NCBI GenBank assembly: GCA_958443615.1
Contig: CAUCLI010000006.1
Coordinates: 1 to 64,000, forward strand
Direction: 5' to 3'
Length of the DNA: 64,000 nucleotides
DNA from: an uncultured Collinsella sp.
GTDB taxonomy: Bacteria; Actinomycetota; Coriobacteriia; Coriobacteriales; Coriobacteriaceae
Shown: positions 1 through 7,705 of the stretch, one piece after another
Position numbering within the stretch: the first letter of the stretch is position 1
Layout of the letters: each line of letters starts with the position of its first letter
Notes under the pieces: generated by a model
Seen by the model: the letters and a program-made list of their open reading frames with translations, nothing else
Database searches by the model: none
Told to the model about the DNA's origin: nothing
Position numbers and translations under genes: made by a program

Positions 1-1209
1 GCGGCAGGCCTTCATGGTGTGCTCGAACAGGGAGATCTTCTCGGCCTGTGCCGGGTGCACGTAAAGGGAGGCGGTGTGGCCGGGACCGCCGGCGAGCACG
101 AGGTGCTCGGCCATGTCGACGGCGGTCTGGAAGTCGGGGGCCTTGTACATCGCCAGGACGGGGGAGAGCTTCTCGTGCGCGAACTCCTCCTTATCCAGGT
201 CGACGGAGGTCACCTCGGTGATCAGGATCTTGGTCTTGGCGGGCACCTCGATGCCGGCGAGGTCGGCGATCTTGGCGGCGGGCATGCCGGGGATGCGGTG
301 GTCGAGCGCGCCGTTCTTGAACATGGCGGAGCGCAGGGCCTCCATCTCGGCGCCCTTCTTCACGAAGTAGCAACCGCGGCGGGCGAACTCGGCCTTGACC
401 TCGTCATACACGGACTCGAGGACGGTCACGGACTGCTCGGAGGCGCAGATCATGCCGTTGTCGAAGGTCTTGGAGTGGATGATGGAGTTGACGGAGAGCT
501 TGATGTCGGCCGTGTCGTCGATGATGACGGGGGTGTTGCCGGCGCCGACGCCCAGGGCGGGCTTGCCAGAGGAGTAGGCGGCCTTCACCATGCCGGGGCC
601 GCCGGTGGCGAGGATGATGTCGACATCGCGCATGACCATGTTGGTGAGTTCGATGGAGGGGACGTCGACCCAGCCGATGATGCCCTCGGGCGCGCCGGCC
701 TTCACCGCGGCGTCGAGCACGAGCTTGGCGGCGGCGATGGTGCACTTGGCGGCAGCCGGGTGCGGGGAGATGATGATGGCGTTGCGGGTCTTCAGGGAGA
801 TGAGGCACTTGAAGATCGCGGTGGAGGTGGGGTTGGTGGTCGGGATGGCCGCGCCCACGATGCCGATGGGCTCGGCGATCTTGGTGATGCCGTAGGCGTC
901 ATCGCGCTCGATCACTCCGCAGGTCTTGGTGTCCTTGTAGGCGTTGTAGATGTACTCGGCGGCGTAGTGGTTCTTGATGACCTTGTCCTCGAGCACGCCG
1001 CGGCCGGTCTCCTCGACGGCCATCTTGGCCAGGGGGATGCGGGCCTTGTTGGCGGCCATGGCGGCCTCGTAGAAGATCTTGTCGACCTGCTCCTGGGAGT
1101 AGGTGGCAAAAATCCCCTGGGCCTCGCGCATCTGCGCGAGCTTGGCCTCAAGGGATTCGATCGAGTCTACGATTTCGGGGGCGGCGGCAACGGTAGGTTT
1201 CTTCGCCAT
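1..1209 (-). CDS. adhE: Bifunctional aldehyde-alcohol dehydrogenase AdhE, N-terminal part (runs off window)
   Basis: This is the acetaldehyde dehydrogenase half of AdhE, which reduces acetyl-CoA to acetaldehyde and then ethanol and reoxidises NADH in fermentation. The 403 visible residues start at ATG 1209, preceded by an AGGAGAG ribosome site. The ALDH fold is clear: the Rossmann segment with PTTNPTST (about residues 123-130), the SSGKPALGVGAGNTP loop (213-227), and the catalytic Cys255 in GMICASEQS. The iron-dependent alcohol dehydrogenase half of a full AdhE (about 870 residues) would lie left of base 1, so a stand-alone acylating aldehyde dehydrogenase cannot be excluded. Its upstream region carries three LacI-type operator motifs. 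Identification is by family knowledge and motif reading. Confidence 0.93.
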   Translation of the reverse strand, partial: MAKKPTVAAAPEIVDSIESLEAKLAQMREAQGIFATYSQEQVDKIFYEAAMAANKARIPLAKMAVEETGRGVLEDKVIKNHYAAEYIYNAYKDTKTCGVIERDDAYGITKIAEPIGIVGAAIPTTNPTSTAIFKCLISLKTRNAIIISPHPAAAKCTIAAAKLVLDAAVKAGAPEGIIGWVDVPSIELTNMVMRDVDIILATGGPGMVKAAYSSGKPALGVGAGNTPVIIDDTADIKLSVNSIIHSKTFDNGMICASEQSVTVLESVYDEVKAEFARRGCYFVKKGAEMEALRSAMFKNGALDHRIPGMPAAKIADLAGIEVPAKTKILITEVTSVDLDKEEFAHEKLSPVLAMYKAPDFQTAVDMAEHLVLAGGPGHTASLYVHPAQAEKISLFEHTMKACR

Positions 1210-1263
1210 TCTGCTCTCCTTTGCGAGAAGCGGGTTTACCCAACGACTCGAACTCTAGCCTAA

Positions 1264-1390
1264 TGAAACGCTTCATTAGGACGAATGGCGGAATTTGAGC
1301 CGTAAGCGGTCGAATGGAGCGCTTCAATAGCATGAAACTTCGCGATTTGTGTTCAAACCGTGGCGTATCTCCAACAACTGAAACGCTTCA
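1264..1390 (-). promoter_or_regulatory. Three LacI-family-type operator motifs upstream of adhE
   Basis: The near-palindrome TGAAACGCTTCA occurs at 1264-1275 and identically at 1379-1390; a variant, TGGAGCGCTTCA, lies at 1315-1326. The first sits about 55 bases upstream of the adhE start, near the expected core promoter. A 12-bp inverted repeat with a central CG is typical of LacI/GalR-family operators. Spacings are 51 and 64 bp. The regulator is not in this window. Confidence 0.6.
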
Positions 1391-1409
1391 CTCATTTCAT
1401 TGGAGGTCC

Positions 1410-1436
1410 CAATTGGGGACAGGTACAAATTGAGAC
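1410..1436 (+). repeat. Left inverted repeat of the RAYT unit
   Basis: 27 bp, from CAATTGGGG to ATTGAGAC. It is the exact reverse complement of 2506-2532. The match ends sharply on both sides. Confidence 0.85.
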
Positions 1437-1651
1437 GTTGATGTTTGTATTCCACAGGGCTTCCTTCAATCTCATCTACATCTTGGTTCGTTCTGGCCAT
1501 GTCGGTCAGATTTGGATCAGGTGCATGTGCAGATGAGTGGTCATAAAATTGTATTCTCGGCGCTATCGAGCCTATGTCAGTAAGAATGAAGTTGACTCGC
1601 CGTCGTCATCGATGGCGCCAGGCGGTTTAGTTCGACGGGAGCGGTAGACGT

Positions 1652-2398
1652 ATGGCGAGGGCGGGAAGAGTTCGATGCGAAACCGATCTATACCATGTGA
1701 CGATTCGCGGTTGCGGCCGTCAGATCATTTTCGAGGATGCGGTGGACAGAAACTTCTTTCTCGATCGCTTGGAGCTGCTTTCTGCGCAAGAGCGTGTCGA
1801 TGTGATTGCGTATTGCCTTATGGACAATCACGTGCACATCGTTCTGTTCGATCCCGAGGGAGACCTCGGCGTGTTCATGCAGCGACTCTGCTGCGTGTAC
1901 GCAAGGTACTTCAACGAGAGGCACGACCGGTCTGGCCATCTGTTCCAGGGAAGATTCTCGAGTGCTGCAATTGAAGACGTGCGCTACCTACTTACGGTCG
2001 TACGGTATGTTCACGATAATCCCGTCAAGGCGGGGGTTTCAGGGCGTGAGTGTTATCAATGGAGCAGTTATCGCGGGTATGTCGAGGACAGGGGCTTTGT
2101 TTCACGCGGTCTGGTGTACGAGCTGATCGGTGGCGCGGCGAGGTTCGTTGAGTTTTCCTCTTCTGAAGACAGCTGGCGTGATTTGGCCCGCGTGATGCAC
2201 TCCGATGGGGTTAGAGATCTGGAGGTTGCCCGTACTGCCCTGGGAGGCAGGGACCCGCTTGTAATTGGGGCGAGTCCGAAGCCGGAGCGAGACGCTTGTT
2301 TACGGGTCCTCTCCGAGTGCGGATTGAATGCGTCTGAGATTTCTCGCATCACGGGTGTGTCACGCAGGGTGATTTCGCGTGTAGCTGGTCGGAATTAG
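1652..2398 (+). CDS. REP-associated tyrosine transposase (Y1_Tnp / RAYT family)
   Basis: A 248-residue single-strand DNA transposase of the IS200/IS605-related RAYT group. The HUH metal-binding motif is at His60-Val-His62 in YCLMDNHVHIVLF, and the likely catalytic tyrosine is Tyr119 in VRYVHDNPVKAG. The C-terminus (about 215-248) resembles a helix-turn-helix (SEISRITGVSRRVISRV), as in many longer RAYTs. The start is ATG 1652; GGGAGCGG upstream is a plausible ribosome site. The gene looks intact. RAYTs are often single-copy, domesticated genes that mobilise short REP sequences, so the flanking repeat is the probable substrate. Confidence 0.9.
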   Translation: MARAGRVRCETDLYHVTIRGCGRQIIFEDAVDRNFFLDRLELLSAQERVDVIAYCLMDNHVHIVLFDPEGDLGVFMQRLCCVYARYFNERHDRSGHLFQGRFSSAAIEDVRYLLTVVRYVHDNPVKAGVSGRECYQWSSYRGYVEDRGFVSRGLVYELIGGAARFVEFSSSEDSWRDLARVMHSDGVRDLEVARTALGGRDPLVIGASPKPERDACLRVLSECGLNASEISRITGVSRRVISRVAGRN

Positions 2399-2505
2399 CC
2401 TGCATTGCGATCGCGGTCGACCATGTTCCTGCCTGGCGTCCTCCCCAACGCCCTTGCGGGCGGAAGCGATTTCCTCCTGTTTCGGTTGACGCACCTCGAC
2501 TGCGT

Positions 2506-2532
2506 GTCTCAATTTGTACCTGTCCCCAATTG
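2506..2532 (-). repeat. Right inverted repeat of the RAYT unit
   Basis: Exact reverse complement of 1410-1436. It abuts the A-tract of the rpmB terminator at 2537. Confidence 0.85.
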
Positions 2533-2536
2533 ATAC

Positions 2537-2563
2537 AAAAAACGCCCCGGCGATGCCGGGGCG
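2537..2563 (-). terminator. Rho-independent terminator of rpmB
   Basis: A 9-bp GC stem (CGCCCCGGC / GCCGGGGCG) with a 3-nt loop, followed on the minus strand by six T residues. It lies 40 bases after the rpmB stop codon. Confidence 0.9.
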
Positions 2564-2603
2564 CTGCGTATGCAAGCAAACGTTTGTCCAAAGAGGGGAG
2601 TGC

Positions 2604-2792
2604 TTAGGAGCGGGCCACCTTCTGGGCCTTGAGGCAGCTGGTGCACACGTTCATCTTGCGACGGACGCCGTTGACGACGACGTACACGCGCTGGATGTTC
2701 GGACGGAACTTACGGTTGGAGACGCGGTGGGAGTGGCTGATGGAGCGACCAGCAACGGGGTGCTTACCGCAGATTTCGCAAACTTTGGACAT
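2604..2792 (-). CDS. rpmB: 50S ribosomal protein L28
   Basis: A 62-residue L28, a late-assembling large-subunit protein. It starts MSKVCEICGKHPVAG and has a second Cys pair (CTSC) near the C-terminus, so it is the zinc-binding CxxC...CxxC form. The basic core SHSHRVSNRKFRPN is characteristic. It stands alone between its own extended -10 promoter and a strong terminator, so it is transcribed as a single gene. Length is normal for the family. Confidence 0.95.
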   Translation of the reverse strand: MSKVCEICGKHPVAGRSISHSHRVSNRKFRPNIQRVYVVVNGVRRKMNVCTSCLKAQKVARS

Positions 2793-2848
2793 GTCAGTGA
2801 CCCTTCTTAGGCGACCGGATTCGAGGTCGCGTGAACAAACAGCAATGA

Positions 2849-2857
2849 ACTATACCA
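2849..2857 (-). promoter_or_regulatory. Extended -10 promoter of rpmB
   Basis: Read on the minus strand the site is TGGTATAGT, a TGn extension plus a near-consensus -10 hexamer, about 57 bases upstream of rpmB. No good -35 is visible, as is usual for extended -10 promoters. The rest of the 331-base gap to the next gene holds only the candidate promoter at 2984. Confidence 0.5.
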
Positions 2858-2983
2858 TAGAACCCCATTCACATGCGGAATCTCCACAATGAACGAGAGA
2901 TGTGCGCCCAGCGGCGTGGGATGCAGCGCGCGGACCACATTATACGGCCGTCGCGTGCATGCGCAAGTGGTTCGACTCTACCT

Positions 2984-3012
2984 TTGCCAGATAGTTATGA
3001 GGTACCTAAATT
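2984..3012 (+). promoter_or_regulatory. Candidate promoter of the ABC exporter operon
   Basis: TTGCCA and TAAATT are separated by 17 bp in a locally AT-rich stretch about 110 bases upstream of the GTG start. This is the best -35/-10 pair seen in the gap. Confidence 0.35.
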
Positions 3013-3123
3013 ATTGAGCTTTTGTGGAATGATGCCCTTACGGTTTCAGGGCGCATGAGGGGGAGAAAATACCGTTCGTTAATTTCACCGTCAGTTTTGA
3101 TGGCGCGTATGGGGGAGGCACCG

Positions 3124-5388
3124 GTGAAGATATTCAGGTTCCTGAGGCATCACAAGGCCAATCTCGCGTTGGCACTCGCGCTTCTTATGGTGCAGGCATA
3201 TTGCGAGCTCACGTTGCCCTCGGTCATGAGCGAGATCGTCGACACCGGTATCAGCCGGGGTGGCATCGAGGATACGGTGCCCAATCGCATCACAGCCGAC
3301 GACCTTCGCGATGTCGAGCTCCTGCTCACGTCGAGCGAGGCGAATCGCGTCGAGGCGCTGTATGCAAGTCCCGATGTCGACGGCGTTCGCGTTTTCGAGG
3401 GCGATCGACAGGACCGCGATGAAATCAAGGGCTTCTTGGGCGAGGCCGAGATGATCGCGTTCATGCTCGAGCGCGGGGTGCCCGTCGATTCTGTCGTCGA
3501 AGACGCACGCGAGGCCGATAACCTCAAAGCCGTGGTGGGCGACACTTTGACCATCGATTCGGTAAAAAGGCTGGTGGAGGCGCAGGCTTCTGGCGGGACT
3601 GGGGGCGCGGCGTTCGACCCATCCGTTATTCGCGACGGGCTGCATCGCGCGCTCGGCGAGGACGGCGGGACGGTCGTCACCTCCCAGGCCATTGAGTTCG
3701 TGAAATTCGCCTATGGACGCGCCGGGGTGGACCTCGCCGCCGTCCAGACCGATTTTCTCATTCGCGAGGGCGCCCGTATGCTGACGTACGCGGTCGTCGC
3801 GGCTCTGTGCGCGATCGCCGCCGCGTACAACGCCTCGCGTACCGCGGCGCGCATCGCCCGCGATCTTCGTCATGACGTGTATGAGCGCGTCCTGTCGTTC
3901 TCGCCGGCGGAGATGAACCGGTTTTCAGAGGCATCGCTCATCACGCGCGCCACGAATGACATCCAGCAGGTGCAAATGGTGCTGGTCATGTGCATGCGCA
4001 TGGTGCTGTTCGCCCCCTGCATGGGCGTCGGCGCGGTCGTGAAGGTGATCGGGTTCGGCAGCACGGGGCTTCAGTGGATCATCCTGGTCGGCCTCGCCGT
4101 CATCATGGTCGTCATCGGCGTGCTCATGGGGCTCACCATGCCGCGCTTCCGCCGGATGCAAGATTTCGTTGATCGCAACAACCTCATCGCGCGCGAGATC
4201 ATCACCGGCGTCATGCCGATTCGCGCCTTTGGGCGCGGCGACAGCGAGCGCGAGCGCTATGACGAGGCCAATCGCGAACTCACCGGTACCTATATTTTCA
4301 CGAATCGCGCGATGTCCTTCATGATGCCCGTGCTGATGATGATCATGAACGTCATCTCGGTGGCGATTGTCTGGTTCGGCGGTCACGCCGTGGACGCGGG
4401 CGGCATGCAGGTCGGCGATCTCATGGCGTATATGAATTACACGATGCAGGTGATCATGTCCTTCATGATCATCACGATGGTCGCCGTCCTGCTCCCCCGT
4501 GCCGATATCGCCTCCGAGCGCATCATGGAGGTGCTCGCCACCGAATCGAGCATCGTCGACCCCGCGCACACGCTCGAGGGCGCGCAGGGGCACATGACCG
4601 CCGATGGCGAGCGCGTCGATTGGAGTGGCGTGCTGAGCTTCGACGACGTCTCGTTCACGTACCCGGATGCCGACACGCCGACGTTGGAGCATGTCAGCTT
4701 TACCGTGAGGCCGGGGCAGACGCTCGGCATCATCGGCTCCACGGGCTCGGGCAAGACCACGCTCGTCCAGATGATCCCGCGTCTGTACGATGCGACCTCC
4801 GGGTCGATCTCGGTCGACGGGGTCGACGTGCGCCGCATGTCCCTGCGCGAGCTTCGATCTCTCATCGGCTATGTCCCGCAGAAGGGGATGCTCTTCTCGG
4901 GCGATATCGCGGGCAACATTTCCTATGGCGATCCCGACATGCCCCTCGTCGACATCGAGCGCGCCGCGCGAATCGCGCAGGCATCCGAGTTCATCGAGTC
5001 GAAGCCCGACGGTTACGGGTCCCCGATCGCGCAGGGCGCCTCGAACGTGTCGGGCGGCCAGCGCCAGCGCCTTTCGATTGCCCGCGCGCTCGCGATGGAC
5101 CCGAAGATCCTCGTGTTCGATGACAGCTTCTCCGCGCTCGATTACAAGACCGATGCCGCTTTGCGCGCGGGATTGTCTCGTGAGTTTCGAAACGCGTCGG
5201 TCGTGATCGTCGCCCAGCGCATCGCGACCATCATGCACGCCGACCAGATTCTGGTGCTCGATGATGGCCGCGTCGTCGGCCAGGGCCGCCATGAGGAGTT
5301 GCTCCGCGCATGCGAGCCGTATCGCGAGATAGCGATGGGCCAGCTTTCCTCAGAAGAGCTCGGCCTGGATGAAGGAGAGGTGCGCTAG
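3124..5388 (+). CDS. ABC exporter subunit with degenerate ATPase site and large extracytoplasmic insert
   Basis: A 754-residue fused membrane-ATPase half transporter. I place the start at GTG 3124, because GGAGG (3114-3118) sits five bases upstream; ATGs at 3100 and 3109 lack such a site. TM1 is followed by about 190 mostly acidic, hydrophilic residues before TM2, where ordinary exporters have only a short loop. The C-terminal ATPase has Walker A GSTGSGKTTL and signature VSGGQRQRLS, but its Walker B reads ILVFDDSFSALD, with Asp where the catalytic Glu belongs. This is the pattern of the degenerate-site subunit in heterodimeric exporters such as TM287/288 and BmrCD. It pairs with the next gene. 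The substrate is unknown; drug or lipid export is usual. Confidence 0.88.
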   Translation: MKIFRFLRHHKANLALALALLMVQAYCELTLPSVMSEIVDTGISRGGIEDTVPNRITADDLRDVELLLTSSEANRVEALYASPDVDGVRVFEGDRQDRDEIKGFLGEAEMIAFMLERGVPVDSVVEDAREADNLKAVVGDTLTIDSVKRLVEAQASGGTGGAAFDPSVIRDGLHRALGEDGGTVVTSQAIEFVKFAYGRAGVDLAAVQTDFLIREGARMLTYAVVAALCAIAAAYNASRTAARIARDLRHDVYERVLSFSPAEMNRFSEASLITRATNDIQQVQMVLVMCMRMVLFAPCMGVGAVVKVIGFGSTGLQWIILVGLAVIMVVIGVLMGLTMPRFRRMQDFVDRNNLIAREIITGVMPIRAFGRGDSERERYDEANRELTGTYIFTNRAMSFMMPVLMMIMNVISVAIVWFGGHAVDAGGMQVGDLMAYMNYTMQVIMSFMIITMVAVLLPRADIASERIMEVLATESSIVDPAHTLEGAQGHMTADGERVDWSGVLSFDDVSFTYPDADTPTLEHVSFTVRPGQTLGIIGSTGSGKTTLVQMIPRLYDATSGSISVDGVDVRRMSLRELRSLIGYVPQKGMLFSGDIAGNISYGDPDMPLVDIERAARIAQASEFIESKPDGYGSPIAQGASNVSGGQRQRLSIARALAMDPKILVFDDSFSALDYKTDAALRAGLSREFRNASVVIVAQRIATIMHADQILVLDDGRVVGQGRHEELLRACEPYREIAMGQLSSEELGLDEGEVR

Positions 5389-5389
5389 C

Positions 5390-7207
5390 ATGTCCGGACA
5401 TATGCATCATGGTCGCGGACCGGCGACCGAGAAGGCCAAGGATTTCAAGGGCGCCGTCATAAAGGTCGTCCGCTATATCGCGCGCGATAAGCTCGCCCTG
5501 TTCATCGCCATCGCGTGCGCAGTCGGCTCGGTCGCGTTCAGCGTCATGGGGCCTCGCGTGCTCGGCGAGGCCACCACCGAGCTATTCCGCGGCATCGCCG
5601 CCAAAGTCGGCGGGACGGGCGGGGTCGACTTCTCTTTCGTGGCTCGCATACTCGCCACCGTCCTGTGCATATACCTCACGTCATCTGCGCTGAATTTGAT
5701 TCAGGGTTGGCTCATGACCGGAATTACCCAACGCGTCTGCTATCGCCTGCGCCGTCAGATCGTGGAGAAGATCGACCGTATGCCGCTCGCGTATTTCGAG
5801 CGTGTCAGCACGGGTGACGTCATGAGCCGCATCACCAACGACGTCGACACGTTCGGGCAGTCGCTCAACCAGAGCGTCACGCAGTTGATCACCTCGGTCG
5901 CCCAGCTCGTCGGCGTGAGCGTGCAGATGCTCTCGATATCCATCGCACTTGCGGGCGTCACGTTCCTCACCGTCCCGCTGTCGTTGATCGGCGTGGTGCT
6001 CGTGGTGCGCGCCTCGCAGCGGCACTTCCGCCGCCAGCAGTCGATTTTGGGCGCGGTCAACGGCATCATCGAGGAGAGCTTCGCCGGTCAGACGATCATC
6101 CAGGCATATAATCGCGCACCGCGCGCCCTTCAGGAGTTCGACGATGTCAATGGGCGGCTATACGAATCCGGCTGGCGCGCGCAGTTCCTCTCCGGCGTCA
6201 TGCAGCCGATCATGGGCCTCGTCGGCAACCTCGGATACGTCGCCGTCGTCATGGTGAGCGCCTTCCTCATGATCAACGGATCCCTCACAGTCGGCAACGC
6301 CCAGGCATTCATGCAGTACATACGCAATTTCACGCAGCCCATCACGCAGCTTTCCCAAGTCTCCAACATGCTGCAGATGCTCGCCGCCGCCGCGGAGCGC
6401 ATCTTCGAGTTCCTCGATGAGGGCGAAGAGGACGACCCGGCGACGCCTTCCGGGGAGCCCGGCCGTCTGGGCGAGGTGGAGTTCGACCATGTCCGATTCG
6501 GCTACGTCCCCGAAAAGACCGTCATCCACGATTTCAATTGCTCGGTCGAGCCCGGGCAAACGGTAGCGATCGTCGGTCCCACGGGTGCCGGCAAAACGAC
6601 GCTCATGAAGCTCCTCATGCGCTTCTACGATGTGAGCGACGGGTCGATTCGCGTGAACGGCCTCGATGTGCGCTCGCTGCCGCGCGAGGAGCTGCGATCG
6701 AACTTCGCCATGGTCCTCCAGGAAACGTGGCTGTTCAAGGGGAGCATTCGCGAGAACATACGTTACGGCGACATCGAGGCGGACGACGCGATGGTCGAGG
6801 CGGCGGCCCGCGCCGCGCTTGCGGACCACTTCATCCGCACCCTGCCCGGAGGGTATGATTTCGAGTTGAACGAGGATGCCTCGAACGTCAGCCAGGGTCA
6901 GCGGCAGCTGATCACCATCGCGCGCGCCCTGCTCGCCGACCGCCCGATCCTGATTCTGGACGAGGCGACTTCCAACGTCGACACGCGAACCGAGGAGCGC
7001 ATCCAGCGCGCCATGGACACTCTCATGGCGGGCCGCACGAGCTTCGTCATCGCGCACCGTCTTTCCACCATCCGCTCGGCGGACGTGATCTTGGTGCTGC
7101 GAGACGGCGATATCGTCGAGTCCGGCAGGCATGAGGAGCTGCTTGCGAGGGGTGGGTTTTACGCCGACCTGTACAACAGCCAATTCGACGAGGGGGCGGA
7201 CGCATAG
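5390..7207 (+). CDS. ABC exporter subunit with canonical Walker B (partner of preceding gene)
   Basis: A 605-residue half transporter with six predicted membrane helices and a C-terminal ATPase. The start is ATG 5390, one base after the upstream stop, with AGGAG at 5373-5377. Walker A is GPTGAGKTTL and Walker B is ILILDEATSNVD, with the catalytic Glu present; the signature is VSQGQRQL instead of SGGQ. The altered signature would face the Asp-containing Walker B of the partner, so the two proteins together give one canonical and one degenerate ATP site. The N-terminus has a short His/Gly-rich stretch (GHMHHGRGP). No regulator gene adjoins the pair. Confidence 0.9.
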   Translation: MSGHMHHGRGPATEKAKDFKGAVIKVVRYIARDKLALFIAIACAVGSVAFSVMGPRVLGEATTELFRGIAAKVGGTGGVDFSFVARILATVLCIYLTSSALNLIQGWLMTGITQRVCYRLRRQIVEKIDRMPLAYFERVSTGDVMSRITNDVDTFGQSLNQSVTQLITSVAQLVGVSVQMLSISIALAGVTFLTVPLSLIGVVLVVRASQRHFRRQQSILGAVNGIIEESFAGQTIIQAYNRAPRALQEFDDVNGRLYESGWRAQFLSGVMQPIMGLVGNLGYVAVVMVSAFLMINGSLTVGNAQAFMQYIRNFTQPITQLSQVSNMLQMLAAAAERIFEFLDEGEEDDPATPSGEPGRLGEVEFDHVRFGYVPEKTVIHDFNCSVEPGQTVAIVGPTGAGKTTLMKLLMRFYDVSDGSIRVNGLDVRSLPREELRSNFAMVLQETWLFKGSIRENIRYGDIEADDAMVEAAARAALADHFIRTLPGGYDFELNEDASNVSQGQRQLITIARALLADRPILILDEATSNVDTRTEERIQRAMDTLMAGRTSFVIAHRLSTIRSADVILVLRDGDIVESGRHEELLARGGFYADLYNSQFDEGADA

Positions 7208-7317
7208 GGGCGCCTCGCGTCATCCCTGATGTTTTGTCTGTGCCCTCGCCTGCGGAGTTGTAGAATATCCGAATGTATGCTCGATACGCCGTCGCGTTCG
7301 CGCGGAAGGAGAACCCC

Positions 7318-7671
7318 ATGTCTGAACCGATCGCCGGGACCCTGAGCGTCTCGAACGAGGTCATCGCCGATATCGCCGGTTATGCCGCCATGTCCTGCTA
7401 CGGCGTGGTCGGAATGGCCGAGCAGATGCAGGGCGCCGAGAGCGTCCGACTGCTCCCCGGCCAGCGCCTGCGCAAGGGCGTGCTCGTCACGACCACCGAG
7501 TCCGGCCTGACCGTCGACCTCCACGTGGTTCTCGAGGCGGGCGTCAACATGCGCTCCGTTTCGGACAACCTTTCCAGCTCCGTCGCCTTCACCCTCTCCG
7601 AGATCGGCCAGATTGACCCCGCGAGCCTCAAGATCGCCGTCCACATCGACGGGATGAAGTCCCGATTCTAG
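7318..7671 (+). CDS. Asp23/Gls24 family protein (YloU-like)
   Basis: A 117-residue Asp23/Gls24-type protein, a small alpha/beta fold found in Gram-positive envelope-stress or membrane-associated proteins. The start is ATG 7318 behind GGAAGGAGAA; an in-frame upstream ATG (7273) has no ribosome site. The family features GTLSVSNEVIADIAGYAA and VDLHVVLEAGVN are clear. It sits just before fakA, the same pairing as yloU-yloV in Bacillus, which suggests a shared operon. The molecular function of this family is not settled. Confidence 0.85.
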   Translation: MSEPIAGTLSVSNEVIADIAGYAAMSCYGVVGMAEQMQGAESVRLLPGQRLRKGVLVTTTESGLTVDLHVVLEAGVNMRSVSDNLSSSVAFTLSEIGQIDPASLKIAVHIDGMKSRF

Positions 7672-7705
7672 GCGCCCCGCGCCCTCCTGCATTCACGAGA
7701 CGAAA

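Larger units (their letters stand above)
1410..2532. mobile_element. RAYT transposase unit bounded by a 27-bp perfect inverted repeat
   Basis: A 1,123-bp unit holds one HUH/Y1 transposase gene between two perfectly matching inverted copies of a 27-bp sequence containing TTGGGGACAGGTACAAATTG. RAYT genes are usually flanked by short inverted repeats (REPs) rather than IS-type terminal repeats. The unit lies between the adhE regulatory region and the rpmB terminator. No target-site duplication is visible, which fits single-strand HUH transposition. Confidence 0.75.

Noticed and set aside
19..1263. Open plus-strand frame of over 400 codons across adhE
   Set aside because: It is the antisense of adhE, rich in Gly/Leu/Val/His and low in complexity, as expected in GC-rich DNA. 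The minus strand gives a clear AdhE with its catalytic Cys.
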